DNA from: Gemmatimonadota bacterium
Lineage (GTDB): Bacteria > Latescibacterota > UBA2968
Direction: 5' to 3'
Assembly (NCBI GenBank): GCA_009838845.1
Contig: VXRD01000029.1
Location: 1-64,000, forward strand
DNA length: 64,000 nt
This document shows positions 26,420 to 36,029 of the stretch, piece after piece. The stretch's first letter is position 1; every line of letters begins with the position of its first letter. Made by a program: the position numbers and the translations under genes. Under the pieces are notes generated by a model. The model was not told the origin of the DNA. It ran no database searches and worked only from the letters and a program-made list of their open reading frames with translations.

Positions 26420-28519
26420 ATGCCCGAAGCAGATGCTAAAAACAGTTGGTTTCGATCCCTTCTGGAATTTGGTGATTCACCCGCCGACAAGCGTATCACC
26501 GAATTAATGGCAGAAGAATTGGAAACGCGTCCACAACGCATTCAACAAGCCTTTGAAGCAGGTGCAAAATCAGACTTCTCGGGCAAAGACCGTCAGATGT
26601 TTGATCAGATGTGGCTCAACCAAAATCTAAACGAAGTCAACAAAGAATTGACAATAGATTTTCAAACCGAACTGGCAAACCTCGCAGAATGTGAGGAGAA
26701 AGGCATACAACCCGGGCAGAGTCTCTACAGCCTGTGGCGCAATCCAAGGCTAATTACATTCTACAATTGGTTTGGGTCTAAAAGTACACAGATGCCAAAT
26801 CGACTCACGCCTGAAACAGAGCGAATTTTGCTGACTTTACTATGGGCGCGAACCAGGTACAAGAATGATATTTCTGTCGCAAAAAAGAGCACCTGGTGGA
26901 TCGCGGGTAGTGAGAATCACGACCTGAATACAAAAGCCTGTAATCTTTTAAGTGCGCGTATTTTTGCCAATGAACCCGAGTATGTTGACCGCATTTATCC
27001 CGACCTCGGTTATGGAGATGGCATCGGATATGGCGAGTCGGGCTATTGTGGGCAGGGCAGCAATGATCGACACGGTGGTGGGCGCGCAAATTGGGCGGAC
27101 GGAAAATCTTATAACGCAGCCGATCATTACGATGCCTGGTTGCCCTATCTCAATGACTATTTCACTGAGCGTGCAAAGCGGGGATTCTTTCTTGAAAATG
27201 GTTCGCCTACCTATATGAAGTACACCATCAGTTATATTCTTATGCTCTACAATTTCTGTGGTGATGAGGGGCTAAAAAAGAAAATTGGCATGTTTTTAGA
27301 TCTGATGTGGGCCGATTGGGCACAGCTACAAATTGCAGGTTTACGAGGTGGTCCCAAAACGCGCCACCACAAGACTGCTGGTGGATACGATTCTATGTCG
27401 GATCTTGCCATTTTCTACCTGGGTGGTGAGGGCAAAACCTCGTTCAACTATCCGCAACAACTCTTAAGCGACTATGCCTGGCCAAGAATCGTATGGGAAT
27501 TAGCTCTGGATCGAAAAGGGCTCGGGTCATTTGCATATCTCTCTCGGGGCATTGGAGAAGAAGAACCTACCAGCCCTCGTCCATTGGGCACGGAGCGCAC
27601 CGTGATGGGAGATACGCCATCGCGGTTTGTCAAATACACATGGGTAACGCCAGATTATGTGCTGGGTACTCAGATGGATCACCCTTATGCGCTTTACAAC
27701 CACCTATCAACCGCCGGGCGCTGGCAAGGTCTGGTGACCAAAGATCCCAACACCCGTCTGGCAACCATTGCACTGGATACGCCAGAAGGAGAATGCGAAG
27801 GTGAAAATATCTACGATATGGAATTGGTGTATCACAGCGTCCAGCATAAGCAAGTGCTGATCACCCAACAAAGAAGACGTTGGGCACAATCCAATCCAGA
27901 CTGGTATCCAGCCAATGACAATCGGTATGATCGGGAATTCGGGTTATTCTTAGGCAACGGATGGGATCGTATTGATGAAACAGATGGATGGATATTTGCA
28001 GAGAAGAGAAATGTCTATGTGGCAATACGGGTTATTCTTTTGGAAGCAGAGGCCGATGCCAAAGCCTGGGCAAAAGGGACCGATAGATACCGGGGCAACG
28101 TGGTTCTTAGAAACGACAGCTATAGATTCAATAACGATCAGACGATTTTGCAACTGACCAACAGATACAGTCCCGTTCTGATAGAAGCAGGTCGCAAGGC
28201 AGATCACCCAACATTGGAAAATTTTAAGCGTATGATTTTGCAGGGCGAACTCACACTCTATAGAACCGTGGTAACAAGAGAAACAGGCATTGTTGTCGTT
28301 TACAAGAGTGCCGCGCCTGAAATGGCAGAAATAGTATTTAATGCGGCCAATACAAGCGATGTGCCTACAATTGGTGGAAAGTATGTCGATTATGAGCACC
28401 CAAAAGTTTTCGACAGCCCTTATATCCAATCCAATTATGATAGCGGCCAGATTGAAATTTGCAAAGGCGATTACAGACTCAACCTCGACTTTAACAATAA
28501 TTTAAGGGACGAATGCTAA
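26420..28519 (+). CDS. putative (alpha/alpha)-barrel polysaccharide lyase, unassigned family
   Basis: 699 residues, no signal peptide. An alpha-helical first half contains WWIAGSENHDLNTKACN, whose Asn-His pair resembles the catalytic site of helical-barrel lyases, and a central LQIAGLRGGPKTR. The second half is beta-rich, like the C-terminal sheets of heparinase- or alginate-type lyases, and ends GGKYVDYEHPKVFDSPY then ICKGDYRLNLDF. It is a clear paralogue of the N-terminal three quarters of the 28882 protein. It lies between the PL5-PhyH fusion and rhamnose mutarotase, with gaps of 43 and 34 bases. Family membership is by architecture only. Confidence 0.6.
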   Translation: MPEADAKNSWFRSLLEFGDSPADKRITELMAEELETRPQRIQQAFEAGAKSDFSGKDRQMFDQMWLNQNLNEVNKELTIDFQTELANLAECEEKGIQPGQSLYSLWRNPRLITFYNWFGSKSTQMPNRLTPETERILLTLLWARTRYKNDISVAKKSTWWIAGSENHDLNTKACNLLSARIFANEPEYVDRIYPDLGYGDGIGYGESGYCGQGSNDRHGGGRANWADGKSYNAADHYDAWLPYLNDYFTERAKRGFFLENGSPTYMKYTISYILMLYNFCGDEGLKKKIGMFLDLMWADWAQLQIAGLRGGPKTRHHKTAGGYDSMSDLAIFYLGGEGKTSFNYPQQLLSDYAWPRIVWELALDRKGLGSFAYLSRGIGEEEPTSPRPLGTERTVMGDTPSRFVKYTWVTPDYVLGTQMDHPYALYNHLSTAGRWQGLVTKDPNTRLATIALDTPEGECEGENIYDMELVYHSVQHKQVLITQQRRRWAQSNPDWYPANDNRYDREFGLFLGNGWDRIDETDGWIFAEKRNVYVAIRVILLEAEADAKAWAKGTDRYRGNVVLRNDSYRFNNDQTILQLTNRYSPVLIEAGRKADHPTLENFKRMILQGELTLYRTVVTRETGIVVVYKSAAPEMAEIVFNAANTSDVPTIGGKYVDYEHPKVFDSPYIQSNYDSGQIEICKGDYRLNLDFNNNLRDEC

Positions 28520-28553
28520 CACCCTTCATCCTCAAAGTCAGGAGTAAAATATC

Positions 28554-28868
28554 ATGCAACGCAATGCTTTCAAGATGCAGCTAAAGCCCGGTTACGAGGC
28601 CGAGTACAAAAAGCGCCACGATGAAATTTGGCCGGAGTTGGCTGAAGAATTGAGCAAAGCTGGCGTCTCGGACTATTCAATTTTTCTCGATGAAGAAACA
28701 CTGACACTCTTTGCCGTGCAGAAGCTATCCGACGACAATACTGCAGATGAGTTGCCGGAGACCGCAATCGTCAAGCAATGGTGGGCCTACATGGCCGATA
28801 TCATGGATACCAACCCCGACAACTCGCCGGTCTGCATACCGCTGAAGGAAGTTTTTCACCAGGATTAG
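28554..28868 (+). CDS. rhaM: L-rhamnose mutarotase
   Basis: 104 residues, the normal length. It matches RhaM throughout: an N-terminal RNAFKMQLKPG strand, KKRHDEIWPEL with the active-site His, DYSIFLDEETLTLFA, and the family ending WWAYMADIMDTNPDNSP. The enzyme interconverts alpha and beta L-rhamnose in the cytoplasm, speeding entry into rhamnose catabolism. AGGAG precedes the ATG. Its position between two lyase-like paralogues is the strongest pointer to a rhamnose-containing polymer as the target of this operon. Isomerase, kinase and aldolase genes are not in the window. Confidence 0.93.
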   Translation: MQRNAFKMQLKPGYEAEYKKRHDEIWPELAEELSKAGVSDYSIFLDEETLTLFAVQKLSDDNTADELPETAIVKQWWAYMADIMDTNPDNSPVCIPLKEVFHQD

Positions 28869-28881
28869 CAGAGTGTTTATA

Positions 28882-31548
28882 ATGCGAATCATCAACCGTA
28901 TAATGCTGATCGTTATACTTATAACTGGGCAGACACAAGGAGCTGAATCAGTGAAGAAGAATTTTACCTCCGAAGCGGTCGTGGCTGGCTTTGAACAACG
29001 AGTGGATGCGATGTTTCGCGCTGAATCCGGCAAGCCGTTGGTGCGGGCAAAGAAACAGAAGCCACTCGATCCCGGGCGAGGAAATTATGTGCGGGCCTAT
29101 TCCTATTCCATGGTGGGGTTTGCCGCACGTTGCCTCTACCTGAACGAGATGCTGGAAGAAGCCAATGCCGCACTTGTCGAAAATGCCCAGCATTATCTCG
29201 ACAATCCCATGGACATCAATGATCGCGACAGTTTTCACTGGCATGCGGAGATCGTCATGCGGCTGATTGAGATGTACGGCGCCAACGGTAGTAATCGCAT
29301 CACCAAAAAGACCGAAGCCCTCGCTCTCAAGCCAATTTGGGAATACGTCAGGAAGGTTTCCAGGCTTGATAAGGCGGAATACGAGAAATCCAGGACCTGG
29401 CACATCTACCTGTCGGAGAATCATCATGCCATGAGTTTTACGGTCTGCTGGCAATTTGCCAAAATCGCGAAAAATCGGCCCGAATACAAGGATCTCAAGT
29501 ATGATGACGGCGCTACGGCGGCGGAACATTATCGGGCCTGGAATGCGTATTTTGTGGTTTACTGCCGTGAACGTGCGCGCAAAAGCCTGTGCATCGAAAT
29601 GATGTGCGACGACTATAACAGCACATTGATCAAGGGTTTCTACAATTTCTACGACTTTGGTGACCCGCAGGTGAGATGGTCAGCCGGGCTGTTGCTCGAT
29701 CTTTATTTTGCCTATTGGGCGCAGGAACAGATTGACGGCGTTCAAGGTGGTGGGCGGTCGCGCATCTATTTCTGGAAAGGGCTTAAGCAAAATCGGGATC
29801 ATGGCAATGCGCCGCTGGCCTGGTTCTACTTTGGTATCGGCAAGCAGCCTGCTGTTTATGGTCATGACGTAAACGCGGCTCTCAGCGACTACCGACCACC
29901 AGCCGTGGTGGCCGATATCGCAATCGACGTGGCAGGACGAGGACGCTACGAGGTGCGGCAGCGTCCTCAGGGTCTGGGAAAAACGGGGCGCCCTTTGAAG
30001 ACTGCTGATACACAAGTGCCGACCAGGATGCGAACCGATGGAGGGGGTATTCTGCGCTACAGCTACTGCGATCCCGCCTTCATCATGGGAACGCCGATGA
30101 CGGAAGCGAGGCCTCTGAAGGATTGGGCTGCGATCAGTGCGCAAAACCGCTGGCAAGGCGTGATCTTTGCCGGCGAACACGATGCGCGTATTGTTCCCAT
30201 CGTTCGCCCCAAAGACAACCGGGTGGCCATGAATGCACAGTGGTCCGTGCAGAGCAAAGGCAGCTTGATTACCCAGAAGCTCAAGCACCATAAGGACGGT
30301 GCCGAGATGATCATCTGGATGTCGAAGAGCGGGTTGAGCGCGCCAGTGGAAGAGGATGGCGTGGTCTATGTGGAGGCCAAAGGCGCTTATGCGGCAATCC
30401 GCGTAGCCACAGGCGGTTTCAAGTGGATGGATGGCGAGTTTGAAACGGATCGCTTTGTTCCCGAAAACGCGACCATGATCCCCAATGATGAATACGCACC
30501 AGTGATCATTGAAGTCATGGCCAGGAGCGATGTCACGAGTTTCGACGCTTTCAAAAAAAAGGTGAAGGTCTGTGAAGTTCATATAGATGGGACGGTGCTG
30601 CGCTACAAAACCATCTATGGCGATCAGTTGACCTTTGATACCAGCGCCAAAGCGGTCCCCTCAATCAATGGCAAGCCAATCGACTACGCGCCAAAGAAAG
30701 TCTTTGAAAGCCCCTTTCTCAATGCTGAGTGGAACAGCGGGGTTGTCACCATCAGCAAGGGAACGCGGAAGAAGATCTTGGATTTTACAACAGACAACCC
30801 CGGGTTCCTGTACACCAGGCAGGGTAGTGATCCTTCCTGGTCGTCCATTCTCGAAGAGAAACAGATTCCGATCGGTACGAACTCCTCTGCGGGAATAACA
30901 GGTTCAATAATTGACGTCAATAACGAGGTGGTAGAAAAGGGACCCCATGCATTACGCCCCATAGAAAGTGAAATCAATATTCACACACCGGGCAATAGTT
31001 TGATTCCTCGACGCGATTTTCACAAATGGTCGCGATGGTATCAAGAGGACGGAAACACACAGGTGTTTCGCCTTTTTGATGGCGAGCACAATGTGCGCAA
31101 TGCACGTGCCAATGCGGCCCGGATCGAGGCGTTTAGCAAAAAGAGGTGGAACCGCGGTACCTGGCATGAATGGATTGGCACCTACACGATTGTGAAAGCG
31201 CAGGGGTGTGGCATCTTTCAGGTGAAAAACAGTGGTGAAGACTGGTCTATAATGTTGGTTATGACCGCTGATGGTGACGTCGTATTCCAGCCGCGCAGAG
31301 CGACTTCTAAGACAGTATTAAAGAACATGGAAGGCAAGTCTTTTGATGTCCGCATTCGCGACAACGGCCATACATCTGAATGCTACATCAATGGAGAATT
31401 TGTAGGCCGCCACGACTGGGAAAGACCCAGTGGTCGCAGTACCTTTCGATGGGGTATGTACGTGGGCGGCAAGAAGCTTTCCAAAGATGCCTTATTATTT
31501 GTAACAGGCGCTACAGTAGATCCTGAAGGATCCCCCACCAGGAAGTAG
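28882..31548 (+). CDS. secreted lyase-like protein with C-terminal concanavalin-like domain
   Basis: 888 residues from the ATG at 28882; a GTG at 28873 would add three. A short Sec-type signal peptide ends near QTQGAES. Residues to about 650 parallel the 26420 protein: LSENHHAMSFTVC for the Asn-His site, QIDGVQGGGRSR, and SINGKPIDYAPKKVFESPF near the end. About 200 further residues form a beta-rich module (RRDFHKWSRWYQEDG, GTWHEWIGTY, RWGMYVGGKK) that looks like a concanavalin A-like lectin or jelly-roll lyase fold. It is probably the exported partner of the cytoplasmic paralogue. The substrate is inferred only from context. Confidence 0.6.
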   Translation: MRIINRIMLIVILITGQTQGAESVKKNFTSEAVVAGFEQRVDAMFRAESGKPLVRAKKQKPLDPGRGNYVRAYSYSMVGFAARCLYLNEMLEEANAALVENAQHYLDNPMDINDRDSFHWHAEIVMRLIEMYGANGSNRITKKTEALALKPIWEYVRKVSRLDKAEYEKSRTWHIYLSENHHAMSFTVCWQFAKIAKNRPEYKDLKYDDGATAAEHYRAWNAYFVVYCRERARKSLCIEMMCDDYNSTLIKGFYNFYDFGDPQVRWSAGLLLDLYFAYWAQEQIDGVQGGGRSRIYFWKGLKQNRDHGNAPLAWFYFGIGKQPAVYGHDVNAALSDYRPPAVVADIAIDVAGRGRYEVRQRPQGLGKTGRPLKTADTQVPTRMRTDGGGILRYSYCDPAFIMGTPMTEARPLKDWAAISAQNRWQGVIFAGEHDARIVPIVRPKDNRVAMNAQWSVQSKGSLITQKLKHHKDGAEMIIWMSKSGLSAPVEEDGVVYVEAKGAYAAIRVATGGFKWMDGEFETDRFVPENATMIPNDEYAPVIIEVMARSDVTSFDAFKKKVKVCEVHIDGTVLRYKTIYGDQLTFDTSAKAVPSINGKPIDYAPKKVFESPFLNAEWNSGVVTISKGTRKKILDFTTDNPGFLYTRQGSDPSWSSILEEKQIPIGTNSSAGITGSIIDVNNEVVEKGPHALRPIESEINIHTPGNSLIPRRDFHKWSRWYQEDGNTQVFRLFDGEHNVRNARANAARIEAFSKKRWNRGTWHEWIGTYTIVKAQGCGIFQVKNSGEDWSIMLVMTADGDVVFQPRRATSKTVLKNMEGKSFDVRIRDNGHTSECYINGEFVGRHDWERPSGRSTFRWGMYVGGKKLSKDALLFVTGATVDPEGSPTRK

Positions 31549-31567
31549 ATAGTGGCACTCCTGAAAA

Positions 31568-32995
31568 TTGAGCGTCCTTCTTATTTCACCGATTGCATTT
31601 GGAGGTCAGGCTGTGGACACTGAGAAACAAACGGATTTTTCTGTTGTTCCCTTTGGAAGTGGGGGACAATTAAAAATGATCTATGACAGAAGGCAGCGCC
31701 CTCAAGCCATCTATATCAACAATCGAGTATATATCGTTTATAATGGCGGGGCACCAATGGATGCTGAGACCAGAGAAAAGACATATCCTTTTGTTATCTC
31801 TTTTAACCCCGAGACAAAGTCCTTTTCATCTCCCCTACAGCTGGGAACCAAAGGCTCAAACGACCAGCATTATTGCCCCATAATCTGGGCTGATAATGAT
31901 GACCTTTTACATATTTTGTCAGGTTGTCACAAAACGCCAGGAACACATTTAATATCCAAAAAGGTAGCGGATATTGGAAACAGTGTAGAAGACTGGTCTC
32001 CAGCCCCTGAAATAAGAAACTCGCTTTCTTACCCTACGGTTTATCACATATACAATAATAGACAAGTGGTTTATTTCCGAACAGGAGAGCACAGAAGTTC
32101 GTGGTCATATTTAATTTCAGACAATGAAGGTAAAACCTGGTCAGGACCTGAAAACGATGTCACAGATTTAAACATGGGGGAAGAAACAGCAACAGTAGAT
32201 GATCCGATGGACTTGAATGAGTGGTCTTCTTATCACACTTGCTTTCCGAGTAAAGATGGAAAGTTTTTGCACGCCGTATTTTGTTCTTATGATGACAATA
32301 AGAAGGATATCCCAGAAAAGTTTTACAATCCTCGTTATGGAACCAAAAAGAATCTCGGGATCAAATACAACCTCTATTATGTAAAAATCAACCTTCAAAC
32401 GCATGAGGTCGCGAATTTTGATGGCGAGACAGTCAGACCGCCCATTGATATTGGCACTGCAAATGACAAATGCAAAATTTGGGATACCGGTTGGAGAGGC
32501 GCAGGCGTTCCACCTGATATTGTCATAGATGAAAATGACAATCCGGCCTTTTTGCATGTGCTATCAGAAGACGTGCCCGACAGGTGCAATTACTATTATG
32601 TGAGGTATATTAATCATGAATGGATACAGACGGTTATCACCCCTGCCACTGATGATTGGAACAGTTGCTATCTCAGGCAGGATGAAAGTGGCACGCTGCA
32701 TGCTTATCTGATAGTAGGTGATCACAAATTTATAAAAGGAAAACGTGGCAACATGGACTCCAAAGGTGGAGGAGATATTGAAGAGTGGATCTCCACAGAT
32801 AGTGGATTCACCTGGCAAAGAGCGAGAGATTTGACGCCACGTGCCCCGGAGTATGCCGGTTGGAAATTTAACAATATTCAACCGATTAAAGATCCAAAAG
32901 GAAATGTAAGAGATGGCATGCTCCTCTTTTACGGGTGGAAAGACAGTGAACTGTGTAAAGCGAAAGGGTTTCTGATTATAGACCAGAAATGGTGA
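31568..32995 (+). CDS. BNR-repeat beta-propeller protein, candidate lyase
   Basis: 475 residues if the TTG at 31568 is used, which gives a short hydrophobic lead (VLLISPIAFGGQA). GGAGGT at 31601-31606 instead favours the GTG at 31613 and no leader. The export signal may be damaged, since a stop lies two codons before the TTG. The body has propeller features of the BNR_4 type: NDQHYCPIIWADNDDLLHI, SGCHKTPGTH, SDNEGKTWSGP and DSGFTWQRAR. Ulvan lyases of families PL24 and PL25 are propellers with catalytic His, so a lyase role fits this operon, but sialidase-like or binding roles are possible. The gene is markedly AT-rich. Confidence 0.6.
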   Translation: MSVLLISPIAFGGQAVDTEKQTDFSVVPFGSGGQLKMIYDRRQRPQAIYINNRVYIVYNGGAPMDAETREKTYPFVISFNPETKSFSSPLQLGTKGSNDQHYCPIIWADNDDLLHILSGCHKTPGTHLISKKVADIGNSVEDWSPAPEIRNSLSYPTVYHIYNNRQVVYFRTGEHRSSWSYLISDNEGKTWSGPENDVTDLNMGEETATVDDPMDLNEWSSYHTCFPSKDGKFLHAVFCSYDDNKKDIPEKFYNPRYGTKKNLGIKYNLYYVKINLQTHEVANFDGETVRPPIDIGTANDKCKIWDTGWRGAGVPPDIVIDENDNPAFLHVLSEDVPDRCNYYYVRYINHEWIQTVITPATDDWNSCYLRQDESGTLHAYLIVGDHKFIKGKRGNMDSKGGGDIEEWISTDSGFTWQRARDLTPRAPEYAGWKFNNIQPIKDPKGNVRDGMLLFYGWKDSELCKAKGFLIIDQKW

Positions 32996-33089
32996 GGGGT
33001 TACAACGCGATTGGCAGTTCGCATTTTTATCGTCTGATGCGTATTGATATCCAATCATCACAAAATCTTTTTTCTCGAGAACCAGATAG

Positions 33090-35081
33090 ATGACAAAACA
33101 AGACAGACCCAATTTCCTCTGGATCAGTAACCACGATTCCAGTGCCTGGAACTACGGTTGCTACGGAGATCAATACGCACATACCCCAAATATTGACCGC
33201 CTATCGGCAGAAGGTGTGCGCTACACCAACGCGTTCACCGCTGGCCCAATCTGCTCACCGTCGCGCACGGGCATCTATACCGGCATGCATCCGACCACGC
33301 TGGGCACACATCATCACCGCAGCGCGATCATCCGCCCCGCAGGAGTTGAGTTGTTAAACACAATGCTGACGGACGCCGGTTACGCCTGCACGCAGCCGGA
33401 TAATGACATCAATCTATACGTCTCCAAAGAGGAGCGTGAACAGTATTACAACGCTGAAGATTTCTGGGAGAATCGTCCTGAAGATAAGCCGTTCTTCATG
33501 TATTACAGACTGGGCAGTTCCCACGCAAGTGTATTCAAACTGACGCCCGAGGATGCGCGGAAAGCGCGTTCCTCGCTCTTGAGCGACGACGAGTTGCACG
33601 ATCCGAATGATGTGCCGGTTCCGAGCTTTGTTCCCGACACCCCCCTGTTCAGGGAACGGATGGCGCTCTTCTACGACGCCCTTGCCAATGTCGATAAGCA
33701 GGTCGGGGAGATCCTGGACGAGCTTGAAGCACAGGGGCACAGTGAAGACACTATTGTGGTCTATTGGGGAGACCATGGCACGGGTTATCCCCGGGGCAAG
33801 ATCCACGCATACGACGACGGACTGAATATCCCACTGATCATGCGATTCCCGGAGAAGTATCAGCACCTATCCCCGGCAGAACCCGGTAGTGCGGTTGATG
33901 AACCCGTCCTGCACCTGGACCTCTGCGCGACGACCCTGCAACTGGCAGGTGTCCCTATCGCCGAACACATCCAGAGTCGCAACCTGTGCGGCCCCAACAG
34001 AGATGAATCGAGGGACTTTGTCTGCAGTGCCAGGGATCGGCTGGACAACAATCCGGAAGTAATCCGCACAATCCGCACAAAAAAATACCGTTACTTCCGC
34101 AACTTCCTCCCCCACCAGCCATACGCTTCGTTCTATCCAGACGGCGGATTCTTTGCGAAGGTCCCGGAGGAAGGAACGCCGGAACGCGCCTTCTGGGAGA
34201 CCTCTTGCCTACCGGGCAAACAGAAGGTCCACGACCCCGACGGCGTATTTCTGATGCTCGGCCCGCCGGTCATGATCAAACAGGACGGGTTGCCTGAGCA
34301 TTACCGGCAGTTCCAGATCTGGCAGGATCACAAACCCGCCGAAGAGTTATACGATATCGAGAACGATCCCGAAGAGATAAATAACCTGGCAGATGATCCT
34401 GCTTACAGCAATGTGAAGGATGGCTTGCGACAGAAGCTGTTCGACTGGATGATCGAGACCCGCGATCTGGGGTTGATTGATGAACCGGAAATTGCTGCAC
34501 GAGCAGAGCAGTACAACGGCATTTGCCATGCAGTCGGGGCCCACTGTGATAATTACGAGCGAATCCTGGAAACAGCAGACCTGGCACGCATGGGTGACGA
34601 AGCAAAGGAAGAACTCGCAAAACGACTTGGTGATCCCGACTGCGCCGTGCGTTTCTGGGCTGTTACCGGCCTTTGCTCGCTCGGTGTGGAACGCGAGATG
34701 ATCAAGCAATTGTCACCGCTCCTTGACGATCCCTCAATCAGCGTCAGCCTGGCCGCCGGAGACTATCTGGTGCGGGCAGGCGAAGGCGCCCTGGCCCTGC
34801 CTGCTTTTGAGCGCGCGCTGTCGAGCGATATCCTCTGGGCGCGGCTACGAGCCGGTGCCTATCTGTCATACCGCAGCCGCGAAGAACTCCAGCCCATGAA
34901 ACCGCTTATTCCCGCCCTGGCGCGGGCCATAAATAAACAGGAGATGTTCGGACCGGAACACAATGCGCAACTCGAAAAGAACAATTACACAAGCGGGCTT
35001 GGTGGGCAGCGGGACGGCATCGTCAGGGTGTGGGTATTGGAGCGGGTGATGAAGAGAATTGAACTGTCCGCTAACTTTTAA
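33090..35081 (+). CDS. type I sulfatase with C-terminal HEAT-like repeats
   Basis: 663 residues, longer than most neighbours. Sulfatase part: NFLWISNHDSSAWNYGCYGD, C55-S-P-S-R for formylglycine, YRLGSSHASVF and VVYWGDHGTGYPRGK. The usual GKWH block is missing; the equivalent region reads ACTQPDNDINLY. About residues 505-610 form alpha-helical repeats with the HEAT pattern (LGDPDCAVRFWAVTGLCSLG, LLDDPSISVSLAAGDYL), possibly a protein-binding or oligomerising module. No signal peptide. It follows the BNR gene by 94 bases and precedes a PhyH gene by 26. Confidence 0.87.
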   Translation: MTKQDRPNFLWISNHDSSAWNYGCYGDQYAHTPNIDRLSAEGVRYTNAFTAGPICSPSRTGIYTGMHPTTLGTHHHRSAIIRPAGVELLNTMLTDAGYACTQPDNDINLYVSKEEREQYYNAEDFWENRPEDKPFFMYYRLGSSHASVFKLTPEDARKARSSLLSDDELHDPNDVPVPSFVPDTPLFRERMALFYDALANVDKQVGEILDELEAQGHSEDTIVVYWGDHGTGYPRGKIHAYDDGLNIPLIMRFPEKYQHLSPAEPGSAVDEPVLHLDLCATTLQLAGVPIAEHIQSRNLCGPNRDESRDFVCSARDRLDNNPEVIRTIRTKKYRYFRNFLPHQPYASFYPDGGFFAKVPEEGTPERAFWETSCLPGKQKVHDPDGVFLMLGPPVMIKQDGLPEHYRQFQIWQDHKPAEELYDIENDPEEINNLADDPAYSNVKDGLRQKLFDWMIETRDLGLIDEPEIAARAEQYNGICHAVGAHCDNYERILETADLARMGDEAKEELAKRLGDPDCAVRFWAVTGLCSLGVEREMIKQLSPLLDDPSISVSLAAGDYLVRAGEGALALPAFERALSSDILWARLRAGAYLSYRSREELQPMKPLIPALARAINKQEMFGPEHNAQLEKNNYTSGLGGQRDGIVRVWVLERVMKRIELSANF

Positions 35082-35107
35082 AAATTGTTGAATGGAGGAT
35101 AGCTCAG

Positions 35108-35953
35108 ATGACAGAATCGTCAATTGATCTGGACTGGTATGCGCTTTCAGCGCAAGAAATCAGGCAGTTTGATGAGCAAGGCTATCTCATTGTGCGCGAC
35201 GTGCTCGATCAGGACATGATTGACCGGGTCGTTGAGGCTGCTGATCGGTTGATTGCGAGTGACGACCAACACATGCGCACGGGACGACTGGGCTTTAAGA
35301 ATTGTATTGTGAAAGATGATGCTTTTATTCCCCTGCTAACCCACGCCAAATCGCTGTCGGTTGCGGTACAGCTTTTGGGTGCACATATCCAACTGATGGT
35401 ATCACAACTTGCTTATAGAGGCTCTTCCGATCCCTCGAAGAAAGTTCGGCGGGTCGGATGGCATCGCGATTATGGTGCAGCGACAAAAGTATTGGGAAAT
35501 CATGTGCCCCGTGTTTTGTTAAAGTGCGCGTTTTATCTCAATGATCTGACCGAACCAAACTCGGGTGTGACGCTGGTTGCGCCTGGCTCCAATCGCCACA
35601 GCAACCCCATTGAAGTCCCTGAAGGAGAGCCTGGACCAAAAGGTTATGTTGAGGCTTCTTTAAAGGCGGGTGATTGCCTGTTCTTTGAAAATCGAACCGG
35701 GCATGCAGCAGGTATAAACACATCGGGTAACATGCGAAAGGCGATCATGATTGGTTATGGCTATCGTTGGGTGATGCCGCTGGACTATCGGAGTCAAGAG
35801 CCTGCCTTTATGGATAAACTGGATGAATTGGGTCGGTATTTGGTGGGTGAAAGATATCCAAAAATAGAGGGGTACAAAGCTGGCGGTGGAGATAGCCCGC
35901 TTACGCCGTGGTGTGAAGAGAACGGTGCGCCAGAGATCAGACCGGTTGTTTAA
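35108..35953 (+). CDS. phytanoyl-CoA dioxygenase (PhyH) family protein
   Basis: 281 residues, preceded by GGAGG. The canonical iron site is GWHRDYG (HxD); the distal His is in NRTGHAAGINTS, followed by an Arg in MRKAIMIGYGYRW. PNSGVTLVAPGSNRH is the family's beta-strand turn. The C-terminus reads GAPEIRPVV, and the same last residues reappear as isolated scars at 39982 and 45625. It is probably co-transcribed with the HEAT-repeat sulfatase and is the last gene of the lyase operon. Confidence 0.88.
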   Translation: MTESSIDLDWYALSAQEIRQFDEQGYLIVRDVLDQDMIDRVVEAADRLIASDDQHMRTGRLGFKNCIVKDDAFIPLLTHAKSLSVAVQLLGAHIQLMVSQLAYRGSSDPSKKVRRVGWHRDYGAATKVLGNHVPRVLLKCAFYLNDLTEPNSGVTLVAPGSNRHSNPIEVPEGEPGPKGYVEASLKAGDCLFFENRTGHAAGINTSGNMRKAIMIGYGYRWVMPLDYRSQEPAFMDKLDELGRYLVGERYPKIEGYKAGGGDSPLTPWCEENGAPEIRPVV

Positions 35954-36029
35954 GAAGGAATCAAATCTTTTTGATATTTCTGTGATTCGTTGACGCGCTT
36001 TTGTGTAACGCGGTATTATGGGATGAGGC

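Noticed and set aside
29680-30582. 300-codon minus-strand frame
   Set aside because: Opposite the secreted lyase-like gene; it arises from codon bias.
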